Below are positions 1-5,576 of a stretch of 5,576 nucleotides of DNA, in pieces. How positions within the stretch are numbered: position 1 is the stretch's first letter; the number at the start of each line of letters is the position of its first letter. The DNA is from Desulfobacterales bacterium. Its GTDB lineage: Bacteria > Desulfobacterota > DSM-4660 > Desulfatiglandales > Desulfatiglandaceae. The stretch covers positions 1-5,576 of the forward strand of contig JAKLQB010000307.1 in assembly GCA_022013615.1 (NCBI GenBank), written 5' to 3'. The translations under genes were made by a program, and so were the position numbers. Below the pieces are notes generated by a model. That model was given only the letters and a program-made list of their open reading frames with translations, was not told the origin of the DNA and did no database searches.

Positions 1-2139
1 GAACTCTCTTTTGATGAAAAAATAGACAAGATACAACGATATCTCCCCAAGGGCCTTACCGAGAAGATCCTGTCCCAACGAGATAGAATTGAAGGTGAAA
101 AGAAACAGGTAACGGTCATGTTCTGCGATATAGAGGGGTTTACGCCTCTTGTGGAGGGGCTCGGCCCTGAGGAGGCCTACGGCATCATGGACCAGATCTA
201 CGAGATCCTGATCCACAAAGTTCATGACTATGAGGGCACGGTTAATGAGATGACCGGTGATGGTATTATGGCCCTTTTTGGGGCTCCCATTGCGTTGGAG
301 GGTGCCCCTCAGCGGGCGATCCGGTCAAGTTTAGCGATTCATAGAGAGATGGTCAGGTTTAGCGACAAAAGAAGACAAGAAGATAAGAATATGCCTCCCA
401 TCAAGATGCGGGTCGGCATTCATACAGGCCCTGTAGTCGTGGGCACTCTGGGTAACAATCTCAGAGTAGATTTTAAGGCTGTGGGAGATACGGTGAATCT
501 GGCCTCGAGAGTGGAGGGGTTAGCTGAACCGGGAACTTCCTATGTGACCGAGGATACATTCAAACTTACTGAGGGGTTCTTTCGGTTCGAAGCACTCGGG
601 GAACGAGAGGTCAAGGGCAAAGAAGAGCCAGTCAAGGTTTACCGCGTGATAGCTCCCAGTACCAGAAGGACACGATTTGATGTCAGTGCCGAGAGTGGTC
701 TTACACCATTAGTTGGAAGGGAGCGGGAGCTTGAACTCCTCATTGATGGTTTTGAGAGGTCCAAAGAAGGAAGAGGCCAAGCATTCTCTATCGTGTCCGA
801 GGCTGGAGTTGGTAAATCTAGGCTTTTATACGAGTTCAGAAAGACTATTGCCAATGAGGATGTGACGTTCTTGGAGGGCAAGTGCCTGTCATACAGTCGG
901 GGTGTGGCCTATCATCCGGTCATAGATGTATTGAAGGCAAACTTCGATATCCGGGAGGATGATGAGGGCTTAGATATCAGAAAGAAGGTAGAGAAAGGGT
1001 TGGAAGTATTAGCAGCGAATGAGGCTTCGACTCTATCTCACACCTTGGAGCTCTTATCGGTAAGGAACGGTGGCATCGACGAGTTCTCCAGGGGTCCTGA
1101 GGAAAAAAAAGATCGAATCACTGAAGCAGTAAAGCGGATCACAATTAGAGGGTCAGAGATCCGGCCTCTGATTATGGCGATTGAAGATCTTCAATGGATT
1201 GATAAGAGCTCTGAGGATTATTTTAGAAATCTGCTGGAAAGTATCTCAGGTGCGAGGATATTCCTAATATTTACATACAGGCCTGAGTTTGTGCACACCT
1301 GGGGTGGAAAGTCGTATCACAACCAGGTGAACCTGAACCGGCTCTCGAACCGGGAAAGCCTTGCCATGGTATCTCACATTTTGGGTACAGACGACCTCGA
1401 TAGGGAGCTTGAGGAGTTGATCCTTGAAAAGACAGAAGGAGTTCCCTTTTTCATCGAGGAGTTCATAAGGTCCCTTAAAGACCTAAAGGTTATTGAGACG
1501 AAGGACAACAAATATCATTTAATAAAGGACATCCAATCTCTGATGATCCCTTCCACGATCCAGGATGTCATCATGGCCAGGATTGACTCCCTTCCCGAAG
1601 GCGCAAAAGGAGTCCTTCAGACTGGAGCTGTAATAGGGAGGGAGTTAGGCTATGATCTAATCAAGAGGGTGATGGGTTTGTCTGAACGGGAATTGCTTTC
1701 GCATTTATCGGGTTTAAAGGATTCAGAGCTCCTATATGAAAGAGGAATATATCCCCAATCGACTTATATTTTCAAGCACGCCCTGACGCAAGAGGTAAGT
1801 TATAACTCTCTGCTCCTCAAAAGGAGAAAGGGGATTCATGAGAAGATAGGAAGGGCGATGGAAGAATTCTACCAGGAGAGGTTGGAAGAATTCTACGAGA
1901 TACTGGCCTACCATTACCAGCAGAGTGATAATCTAGAAAAGGGAGTAGAATATTTGGTACTGGCGACGAAAAAAACGGCGGACCGGTTTGCCAACCAGGA
2001 AGCGCGGGCCTTTTGTGAGGAAGCCCTAAAAACCTTGGACCGCCATGCCGCCACGGAAGAAAATGAGAAGCTGAGAAATGAAATAGAATTGCTCTTTTTG
2101 CAACTCAAAGCGATCTCCAATGAAATCATTCCGTTCTAA
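1..2139 (+). CDS. Class III adenylate/guanylate cyclase fused to STAND/AAA-type ATPase; 5' partial, C-terminus truncated
   Basis: The protein would make a cyclic nucleotide from ATP or GTP and carries an NTPase module of the STAND/MalT-like type. The frame is open from base 1, and 39 codons before the first internal Met (118) are family-like (RYLPKGLTEKIL, then KKQVTVMFCD), so the true start lies upstream. Numbering codons from base 1, the cyclase domain spans about 35-215. It has metal aspartates D43 (FCDIEGFT) and D87 (MTGDGIMALFG), and the transition-state pair N166 and R170 in GDTVNLASR. The ATPase begins near LVGRERELELL. Its Walker A is SEAGVGKS (266-273), with Ser in place of the first Gly, and Walker B is IMAIEDLQW (391-399). 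Helical, TPR-like sequence starts around 600 and stops at codon 712. Relatives of this family, as I know them, run past 1000 residues with many TPRs, so this copy looks cut short. A degraded piece of the missing tail lies at 4391-4527. ATP versus GTP preference is not decided here. Confidence 0.94.
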   Translation, partial: ELSFDEKIDKIQRYLPKGLTEKILSQRDRIEGEKKQVTVMFCDIEGFTPLVEGLGPEEAYGIMDQIYEILIHKVHDYEGTVNEMTGDGIMALFGAPIALEGAPQRAIRSSLAIHREMVRFSDKRRQEDKNMPPIKMRVGIHTGPVVVGTLGNNLRVDFKAVGDTVNLASRVEGLAEPGTSYVTEDTFKLTEGFFRFEALGEREVKGKEEPVKVYRVIAPSTRRTRFDVSAESGLTPLVGRERELELLIDGFERSKEGRGQAFSIVSEAGVGKSRLLYEFRKTIANEDVTFLEGKCLSYSRGVAYHPVIDVLKANFDIREDDEGLDIRKKVEKGLEVLAANEASTLSHTLELLSVRNGGIDEFSRGPEEKKDRITEAVKRITIRGSEIRPLIMAIEDLQWIDKSSEDYFRNLLESISGARIFLIFTYRPEFVHTWGGKSYHNQVNLNRLSNRESLAMVSHILGTDDLDRELEELILEKTEGVPFFIEEFIRSLKDLKVIETKDNKYHLIKDIQSLMIPSTIQDVIMARIDSLPEGAKGVLQTGAVIGRELGYDLIKRVMGLSERELLSHLSGLKDSELLYERGIYPQSTYIFKHALTQEVSYNSLLLKRRKGIHEKIGRAMEEFYQERLEEFYEILAYHYQQSDNLEKGVEYLVLATKKTADRFANQEARAFCEEALKTLDRHAATEENEKLRNEIELLFLQLKAISNEIIPF

Positions 2140-2180
2140 TTTGGCTCTTTATTATTTTTAAATGTTACCAGATCTCAAGA

Positions 2181-2187
2181 AAGGAGG
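2181..2187 (+). promoter_or_regulatory. Shine-Dalgarno site for the ferredoxin-like gene
   Basis: A strong AAGGAGG lies 8 bases before the ATG at 2196 but only 2 bases before the in-frame ATG at 2190. The spacing favours 2196 as the start codon. I could not identify a convincing -35/-10 promoter in the 56 bases between the cyclase stop and this start. Confidence 0.8.
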
Positions 2188-2195
2188 AAATGTTA

Positions 2196-2462
2196 ATGGC
2201 TGAAGAAGGGACAGATAGGCCCATTACGGTGAAGGCCGACAGATGCCATGGCTGTTTGACTTGCCAACTACGTTGCTCCCTGAGGGTTACCGGTAAGTTT
2301 AACCCCTCAAAGGCCAATATAATGGTAACTCGATTGGAAGGGGAATACAAGTATCGGCACACCTTCACTGACGATTGCGACCTTTGCGGAGGCGATTATC
2401 TCTGTGTCCGATGGTGTCCTTATGGGGCACTTGGGCTGAAAGGAGATAATAATGGAATTTAA
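2196..2462 (+). CDS. Two-cluster [4Fe-4S] ferredoxin-like protein, probable electron-transfer subunit of the AOR-family enzyme
   Basis: This is an 88-residue soluble iron-sulfur protein with no signal peptide or membrane segment. Eight cysteines form two motifs: C17-x2-C20-x2-C23-x3-C27 (CHGCLTCQLRC), and C61-x2-C64-x5-C70-x3-C74-P (CDLCGGDYLCVRWCP). The second has a widened x5 gap, as seen in subunits of the DmsB/HycB/AorA type rather than plain ferredoxins. The first motif is followed by Ser instead of the usual Pro. Start 2196 is chosen over 2190 from the Shine-Dalgarno spacing. The gene overlaps the AOR gene by 11 bases (2452-2462), which suggests translational coupling. The inferred role is to carry electrons between the AOR-family catalytic subunit and a ferredoxin or other cytoplasmic carrier. 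Small iron-sulfur proteins next to tungsten AORs are an established arrangement, for example AorA with AorB. The partnership here is inferred from position. Confidence 0.92.
   Translation: MAEEGTDRPITVKADRCHGCLTCQLRCSLRVTGKFNPSKANIMVTRLEGEYKYRHTFTDDCDLCGGDYLCVRWCPYGALGLKGDNNGI
2439..2445 (+). promoter_or_regulatory. Shine-Dalgarno site for the AOR-family gene, inside the ferredoxin-like gene
   Basis: AAAGGAG lies 6 bases before the ATG at 2452. It sits within the last codons of the preceding gene, supporting coupled translation of the two overlapping genes and this choice of AOR start. Confidence 0.75.
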
Positions 2463-4218
2463 TGGATATGCCGGGTCTAGTTTGTGGGTGAATTTATCTG
2501 ACGGTACCATTAAGAAAAAGCCTCTGGACCCTGAGCTCGTTAACCGATTCGTGGGTGGCTCCGGCTTCACAAATAAGCTGGCCTATGACCTCATAGATCC
2601 AGAAGTGGACCCTCTCTCTCCGGAAAATGTCGTAATCCTTGGCTCGGGTGTTCTCTCTGGGACCCTGGCTCCAGGTAGCGCAAAGGTAATGGTAACAACA
2701 AAGTTGCCAATCAACAATGCAATAGGAACGCCTTTTGGTGGCGGCTTCAGTCATCTCCTTAAATGTGCTGGCTACGATTTTGTAGTGATTACTGGCCGAG
2801 CTGACAAACCTGTTTATCTGAAGATTATGGATGATGATGTAAGTTTTGTGGATGCCCGTAATGTTTGGGGAAAAGATATCTATGAAACTACAGACCTGTT
2901 GAGGGAAAAACACGGTGCCGAAAGCAGCGTCATCGCCATAGGCCAGGCTGGTGAGAATCTAGTGAAAATTTCGTTTGCCTTGGTGGATAAATTTGCCACA
3001 TTGGGAAGGGGAGGTTTTGGTGCTGTTTTAGGCTCGAAGAATCTAAAGGCACTGGTGGTGAATGGCACTAAAGGGGTCGGTATCGCAGACAAAAAAAGCT
3101 TTTTGGAAGTAGCTAGCTCGATCAGGCAAAACATGCTTAACTACCCCTTTCGTAAGGAGTGGTTGAAGCTCGGGCTCAGCCTTGGCCTTATGATATTCGC
3201 TAAGACAATGGGAACGGGTAGGAATTGGAACGAATTAATGACGAACGATAAAGACACACCGGCCAAACTTCGAGCACTACAGGAAATTTTTAAATCAGGA
3301 CACTCATGCCCCACTTGCCCGTTAAACTGCAGGGCGTTGGTTAGGCTGGACGAGGGGGAATATGCGGGGCTAACAGCTCCTACTTCCGATTTACTCTATG
3401 CCTGGGTTTGGGACGGTCGATATGATGCATGTGATCTTAACACGTCAGTCAAATACCTTGATCTTTGCAATAGATATGGACTCGACGTGCTCTCAACGAA
3501 GTCCCTAATAGACTATGCAATTGACCTCTACCAAAATGGAATCATCACAAAAGAGGACGCTGACGGTCAGGAACTAAAGTGGGACGCGGATACCGTTCTA
3601 AATCTGATAGAAAAGATATCCCACCGAGAGGGCCTTGGCGACACTCTGGCAGATGGTTTGATATCGACCTCAAAGAGATTTGGCAACCTAGCAGCTGAGC
3701 GCGTTGTAGCCATTAAAGGCCTTGATCCTTTTGCAGACCCAAGGCCCCACTTTTCAGGGTGGGAACTTTCGTCATGCCTAAATCCTAGAGGCTCTTACAT
3801 TGCTGCTGGTGGAATCACACCGGCATTTTCACCGGGCAGAACTCCGTTAGATATCTCCAAATATTGCCGCAAGCTATTGGTTCCTGAGGAAGCAATTGAG
3901 AGGATCTGTTACAGCAGCACGGAATTTAATCTTGCCAGGCTTATAAAATATGCCGAGGATTGGTATTCTGCTTATTCCTGTCTTGGCGTGTGTGTACGTC
4001 AACCGGTGATGTTGAGTTATGATCCACATGCAGCTGCTCAGCTATACACATTGGCCACTGGGATTGATATGACTCCTAAAGAGCTTCATAAAGCAGGCGA
4101 ACGGAGCTGGAATGTCCTCAAAGCTGCTAATGTGAAAGGCGGGTTCACGAGGAAAGAGGACCGATTTCCTGACAAGTTCTTCGAACCCCTAAATCTGGAG
4201 ATAAGAAGATCGGGTTAA
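2452..4218 (+). CDS. Aldehyde:ferredoxin oxidoreductase family protein (tungsten/molybdenum bis-pterin), divergent active site; main part
   Basis: The 588 residues cover the AOR N-terminal domain and most of the AOR central and C-terminal domains. The cytoplasmic family holds a W- or Mo-bis-pyranopterin and one [4Fe-4S] cluster, and typically oxidises aldehydes to acids with ferredoxin. Cluster ligands are intact: C286-x2-C289-x3-C293 (CPTCPLNC) and C514 (CLGVC), matching Pyrococcus furiosus AOR C288/C291/C295/C494. The pterin/Mg loop LGRGGFGAVLGSKNLKAL (184-201) and the N-terminal GTPFGGGF region (92-99) are present. Unusually, the usual PEYET motif reads PTSDL (310-314), the RGxCH motif reads RGSYI (446-450), and the two DxxGL(D/C) motifs read NRYGLD (340-345) and SCLGVC (509-514). 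The substrate may therefore not be a simple aldehyde. The protein ends in FFEPLNLEIRRSG where the family continues. The missing tail is in the next frame (4191-4391). If the frame is restored the protein would be about 646 residues. Confidence 0.94.
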   Translation: MEFNGYAGSSLWVNLSDGTIKKKPLDPELVNRFVGGSGFTNKLAYDLIDPEVDPLSPENVVILGSGVLSGTLAPGSAKVMVTTKLPINNAIGTPFGGGFSHLLKCAGYDFVVITGRADKPVYLKIMDDDVSFVDARNVWGKDIYETTDLLREKHGAESSVIAIGQAGENLVKISFALVDKFATLGRGGFGAVLGSKNLKALVVNGTKGVGIADKKSFLEVASSIRQNMLNYPFRKEWLKLGLSLGLMIFAKTMGTGRNWNELMTNDKDTPAKLRALQEIFKSGHSCPTCPLNCRALVRLDEGEYAGLTAPTSDLLYAWVWDGRYDACDLNTSVKYLDLCNRYGLDVLSTKSLIDYAIDLYQNGIITKEDADGQELKWDADTVLNLIEKISHREGLGDTLADGLISTSKRFGNLAAERVVAIKGLDPFADPRPHFSGWELSSCLNPRGSYIAAGGITPAFSPGRTPLDISKYCRKLLVPEEAIERICYSSTEFNLARLIKYAEDWYSAYSCLGVCVRQPVMLSYDPHAAAQLYTLATGIDMTPKELHKAGERSWNVLKAANVKGGFTRKEDRFPDKFFEPLNLEIRRSG

Positions 4219-4391
4219 TGGATTACAATAGGACGAGAGAGCTAACGCGAGACGATGTGGAAAAGATGTTTGATGACTACTATGACGAGAGGGGCTGGGA
4301 TATAGAAAAGGGAATACCCACAAGGAAAAAACTTGAGGATTTAGACCTAAATGACGTAGCAACAGATCTAGAGAAAGGGGGGTTTATATAG
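4218..4391 (+). CDS. Detached C-terminal tail of the AOR-family protein (57 residues, -1 frame)
   Basis: ATG at 4218 shares its A with the AOR stop codon (TAATG), so this could be translated by termination-reinitiation. The sequence (EKMFDDYYDERGWD, then GIPTRKKLEDLDL) is the standard end of AOR-family proteins, which usually read like DEYYELRGWD...GIPT.EKLEELGL. Upstream of the ATG the same frame stays AOR-like back to 4191 (KSGDKKIGLMDYNR). It joins the main AOR frame cleanly after EPL at codon 580. Loss of one A from an AAAA run at about 4191-4193 would explain the split. There is no good Shine-Dalgarno site near the ATG. The alternatives are a true two-polypeptide enzyme, a recent frameshift mutation, or a base-calling error. 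The TAG stop lies exactly where similarity to a cyclase tail begins. Confidence 0.72.
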   Translation: MDYNRTRELTRDDVEKMFDDYYDERGWDIEKGIPTRKKLEDLDLNDVATDLEKGGFI

Positions 4392-4527
4392 GAAAGAATT
4401 ATGCCCTTTACGCTAAGCTATGATGAAAGCCAAAGAAAACCTGGTCAAAGCAATTGAGATCTTGAACGAATGTGGAGCAGACGGCCGGGTGGAGAAATAT
4501 GAAAAAAAACTGACTGCTCTTTCTTGA
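4391..4527 (+). pseudogene. Remnant of the C-terminus of a cyclase/STAND-ATPase/TPR protein, same family as the gene at 1-2139
   Basis: Two short stretches in different frames resemble the extreme C-terminus of this family. Bases 4391-4420 read GKNYALYAKL. Bases 4420-4527 read MMKAKENLVKAI, then EILNECGADGRVEKYEKK, and end LTALS before TGA. From memory, family members end with a TPR of the form DYALYAELF...KAKENL.KAIEIF and ECGADGWVEKYEKEL. Between the two stretches about six codons seem to be lost, together with a frame change. Taken alone, 4420-4527 could encode 35 residues, but it has no Shine-Dalgarno site. It most likely represents the 3' end of the interrupted cyclase gene or of a second copy. 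It abuts the AOR stop codon with no spacer. Confidence 0.72.
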
Positions 4528-4700
4528 TCAAATCTCCCATATATTTATTGTGCCTACGTCAATTCAGCTAAAACTCATGCTATCCTGTATCAAACTTCAA
4601 TCAAGATCTCACCATAAGCAGTTTGTATACGAACCAAATTTGGATATAAAATGATTGCAGAGGCTTGAATAAGGCTAAGTCTCGGGAAAGCTGCGATATC

Positions 4701-4927
4701 ACCTTTCAAACGGGCGGACCGAGGGTTGAGATATGTCATGGCTCTAACAGCTTTTTGGATGGGCAATATATAATGGAGCGGTTATAAGCTTATTGGTTGG
4801 ATTTGTGGCCATCGGCAATATCTTCTACTGGAAAAAATTAGAAGAAGGGGAATTGGAATCGGCTTATGGGGAAATTTATTCGGAATACCGAAAGAGAACG
4901 GTTTTAATTCCCGTTTATCCCAGATGA
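4701..4927 (+). pseudogene. Remnant of an ICMT/phospholipid-methyltransferase-like membrane methyltransferase, C-terminal half, frameshifted
   Basis: The frame at 4748-4924 gives a hydrophobic segment (GWAIYNGAVISLLVGFVAIG) followed by WKKLEEGELESAYGEIYSEY and RKRTVLIPVYP, then TGA. This matches the C-terminal signature of isoprenylcysteine carboxyl methyltransferase-like proteins: a transmembrane helix, EE.EL...FGEEY.EY..R and a final IP. Just upstream, pieces of the preceding SAM-binding TGPYRYVRHPMY-like region appear split between frames: FQTGGP at about 4704-4721 and LRYVMALTAFWMG at about 4726-4764. An in-frame stop at 4745-4747 blocks the C-terminal frame, and no start codon or N-terminal helices are recognisable. 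The enzyme family methylates membrane or prenylated substrates using S-adenosylmethionine. This copy should be inactive. Upstream, 4528-4700 shows nothing I can identify. Confidence 0.62.
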
Positions 4928-4964
4928 AAGGCTTAAGAAATAAAAAAGGCCCAACCAACGGATG

Positions 4965-4994
4965 AACCAGACGCCGAAAAACGTGGCGCTGGTT
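4965..4994. repeat. Stem-loop: 10-bp inverted repeat with one bulged A
   Basis: AACCAG-A-CGCC (4965-4975) pairs with GGCG-CTGGTT (4985-4994) around a 9-base loop. A short ACCCTTTT follows. It could be a weak rho-independent terminator for + strand transcription, or part of a dispersed palindromic repeat. The T-tract is only four bases, so the terminator reading is weak. Confidence 0.45.
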
Positions 4995-5054
4995 ACCCTT
5001 TTAGGAAGTTATCTCTCCTTGCGATACCTGCTATGTATCACAAACCAGATAAAA

Positions 5055-5070
5055 CGTTTGATATCAAACG
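5055..5070. repeat. Perfect 16-bp palindrome CGTTTGATATCAAACG
   Basis: All eight base pairs match with no spacer, which is the form expected of a dimeric regulator's operator or a palindromic repeat rather than of an RNA hairpin. No intact gene start lies close by on either strand, so an operator role is not supported by context. Confidence 0.45.
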
Positions 5071-5081
5071 GATACCCCAAC

Positions 5082-5105
5082 AATGCATGCTTTAATAAAG
5101 GCATT
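5082..5105. repeat. Short inverted repeat (AATGC...GCATT enclosing CTTTA-A-TAAAG)
   Basis: AATGC (5082-5086) is complementary to GCATT (5101-5105). CTTTA and TAAAG (5090-5100) pair inside it after a 3-base unpaired ATG on one side. It lies 11 bases after the 16-bp palindrome, so the two may belong to one element. Confidence 0.35.
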
Positions 5106-5479
5106 CGAATCAAAATGAAATAGCACAATATCCAGTACAAGATGCGCTAACCGAAATTGCGCCAAAAAGTCAAACATACAACTATACAATTAGAAGTCGA
5201 AATTTTTAAGTATTTCAGTTTTAAGCTATAAGAAAAACGAACTGATAGTGGGTTTGAACAGCGGCCAGAGGTGTTAGAAAATAAACATGGTTTAAGGAAA
5301 GTTTAGAAAAGAACCTCGAACCTCATTTTTCTTTTCTTCAATTCCGATACAAATCTTTCTTTATGTTCATTGAAGAATCTATCGGTCATTTGCCTCTGTA
5401 AACCAAGCTGACAATAAAATCTTTTTACTGAATATACTTGAGAGTACCGAGTTTTATAATGGTTTAATATCAGGTAGCG

Positions 5480-5576
5480 CTATTTTATCAAGCTATTTCC
5501 ATGCTCATTTATCCAAGCATTTATCTGAGATTCGAATAGCTCCATTTGTCCATCATCCAACCCTTTTGGCTCATAC
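5480..5576 (-). CDS. C-terminal end of an unidentified protein entering from the right edge
   Basis: Reading leftwards from the window edge, one frame gives 31 residues (YEPKGLDDGQMELFESQ, then INAWINEHGNSLIK) before TAG at 5480-5482. The composition looks like real protein: mixed charged and amphipathic residues and few rare codons. I do not recognise the family. The same frame stays open after the TAG for another 58 codons to TAA at 5303-5305, ending HKERFVSELKKRKMRFEVLF. The TAG may therefore be either the natural end or a nonsense mutation in a longer, now broken gene. Only the part beyond the window could settle this. Confidence 0.42.
   Translation of the reverse strand, partial: YEPKGLDDGQMELFESQINAWINEHGNSLIK

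Larger units (their letters stand above)
4928..5302. other. Gene-free AT-rich stretch with inverted repeats
   Basis: About 375 bases lie between two broken genes. Short open stretches exist on both strands (for example 4962-5123 on + and 5064-5177 on -), but none has a Shine-Dalgarno site or recognisable family. The clear structures are the stem-loop at 4965-4994, the palindrome at 5055-5070 and the inverted repeat at 5082-5105, all in the first half. Nothing is recognised from about 5180 to 5302. Confidence 0.5.

Noticed and set aside
1859..1896. Direct repeat of TGGAAGAATTCTAC, 24 bases apart
   Set aside because: It encodes the repeated EEFY of EEFYQERLEEFYEIL. Similar helical repeats are normal in this family, and 8-codon periodicity needs no mobile-element explanation.
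2140..2180. Promoter between the cyclase stop and the ferredoxin-like gene
   Set aside because: The spacer is AT-rich with a TTGGCT, but no -10 hexamer stands at a 16-18 base distance, so I do not call a promoter.
2494..2913. A 139-codon open frame on the minus strand
   Set aside because: It lies wholly inside the well-supported AOR gene, and its translation shows no protein-like motifs. It is a shadow of the coding strand.
4185..4195. Programmed -1 ribosomal frameshift site at the AOR split
   Set aside because: The sequence GAA CCC CTA AAT does not form a canonical X XXY YYZ slippery heptamer in frame, and I see no strong downstream stem-loop. A lost A or a TAATG restart explains the split more simply.
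4949..4995. Integron attC-like site
   Set aside because: GCCCAAC fits the RYYYAAC core and a stem follows, but the other end reads GTTACCC instead of GTTRRRY. No integrase or cassette pattern is visible.
4962..5123. Possible 53-residue + strand protein
   Set aside because: It has no Shine-Dalgarno site and no recognisable family, overlaps the stem-loop and both other inverted repeats, and lies in a decayed region.
5064..5177. Possible 37-residue - strand protein
   Set aside because: It is hydrophobic-looking but very short, has no convincing ribosome site, and ends inside the 16-bp palindrome.
5311..5324. Tandem GAACCTC x2
   Set aside because: Two 7-base units are too few to call a meaningful repeat array or binding-site set, and no gene context supports one.

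Overview
The window looks like an accessory, rearranged piece of chromosome from an anaerobic bacterium. A Desulfobacterota-type (former Deltaproteobacteria) sulfate reducer or syntroph is the best guess. This rests on a cyclase/STAND-ATPase family that I recall as abundant in that group and on an oxygen-sensitive tungsten-type oxidoreductase. It is inference from gene content only.

Layout. (1) Bases 1-2139, + strand: a large class III nucleotide cyclase fused to a STAND/AAA-type ATPase. It is open at the left window edge and stops just after the ATPase-to-TPR transition, so the long C-terminal TPR region usual for the family is absent. (2) Bases 2196-4391, + strand: a tight module of a two-cluster [4Fe-4S] ferredoxin-like protein overlapping an aldehyde:ferredoxin oxidoreductase (AOR) family gene. 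The last ~60 residues of the AOR lie in the -1 frame, starting at a TAATG stop/start. (3) Bases 4391-4527: a short degraded piece that reads as the extreme C-terminus of the same cyclase/ATPase family as gene 1. The AOR module therefore sits between the front and the tail of a cyclase gene whose middle is missing. (4) Bases 4701-4927: a frameshifted remnant of an isoprenylcysteine carboxyl methyltransferase (ICMT)-like membrane methyltransferase. (5) Bases 4928-5302: AT-rich, gene-poor DNA with three inverted repeats. (6) Bases 5303-5576, - strand: the tail of an unidentified gene entering from the right, with its frame continuing open past an in-frame TAG.

How the parts work together. The ferredoxin-like protein is the likely electron partner of the AOR-family enzyme. 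The AOR keeps all four [4Fe-4S] cysteines and the pterin/Mg loop, but it has lost the usual active-site Glu and His motifs and both pterin-contact aspartates, so its substrate cannot be assumed to be an aldehyde. The cyclase/ATPase is a signalling protein without an obvious metabolic link to the AOR. Their adjacency looks like the result of rearrangement. The main points of interest are the interrupted cyclase, the split AOR tail and the atypical AOR active site.
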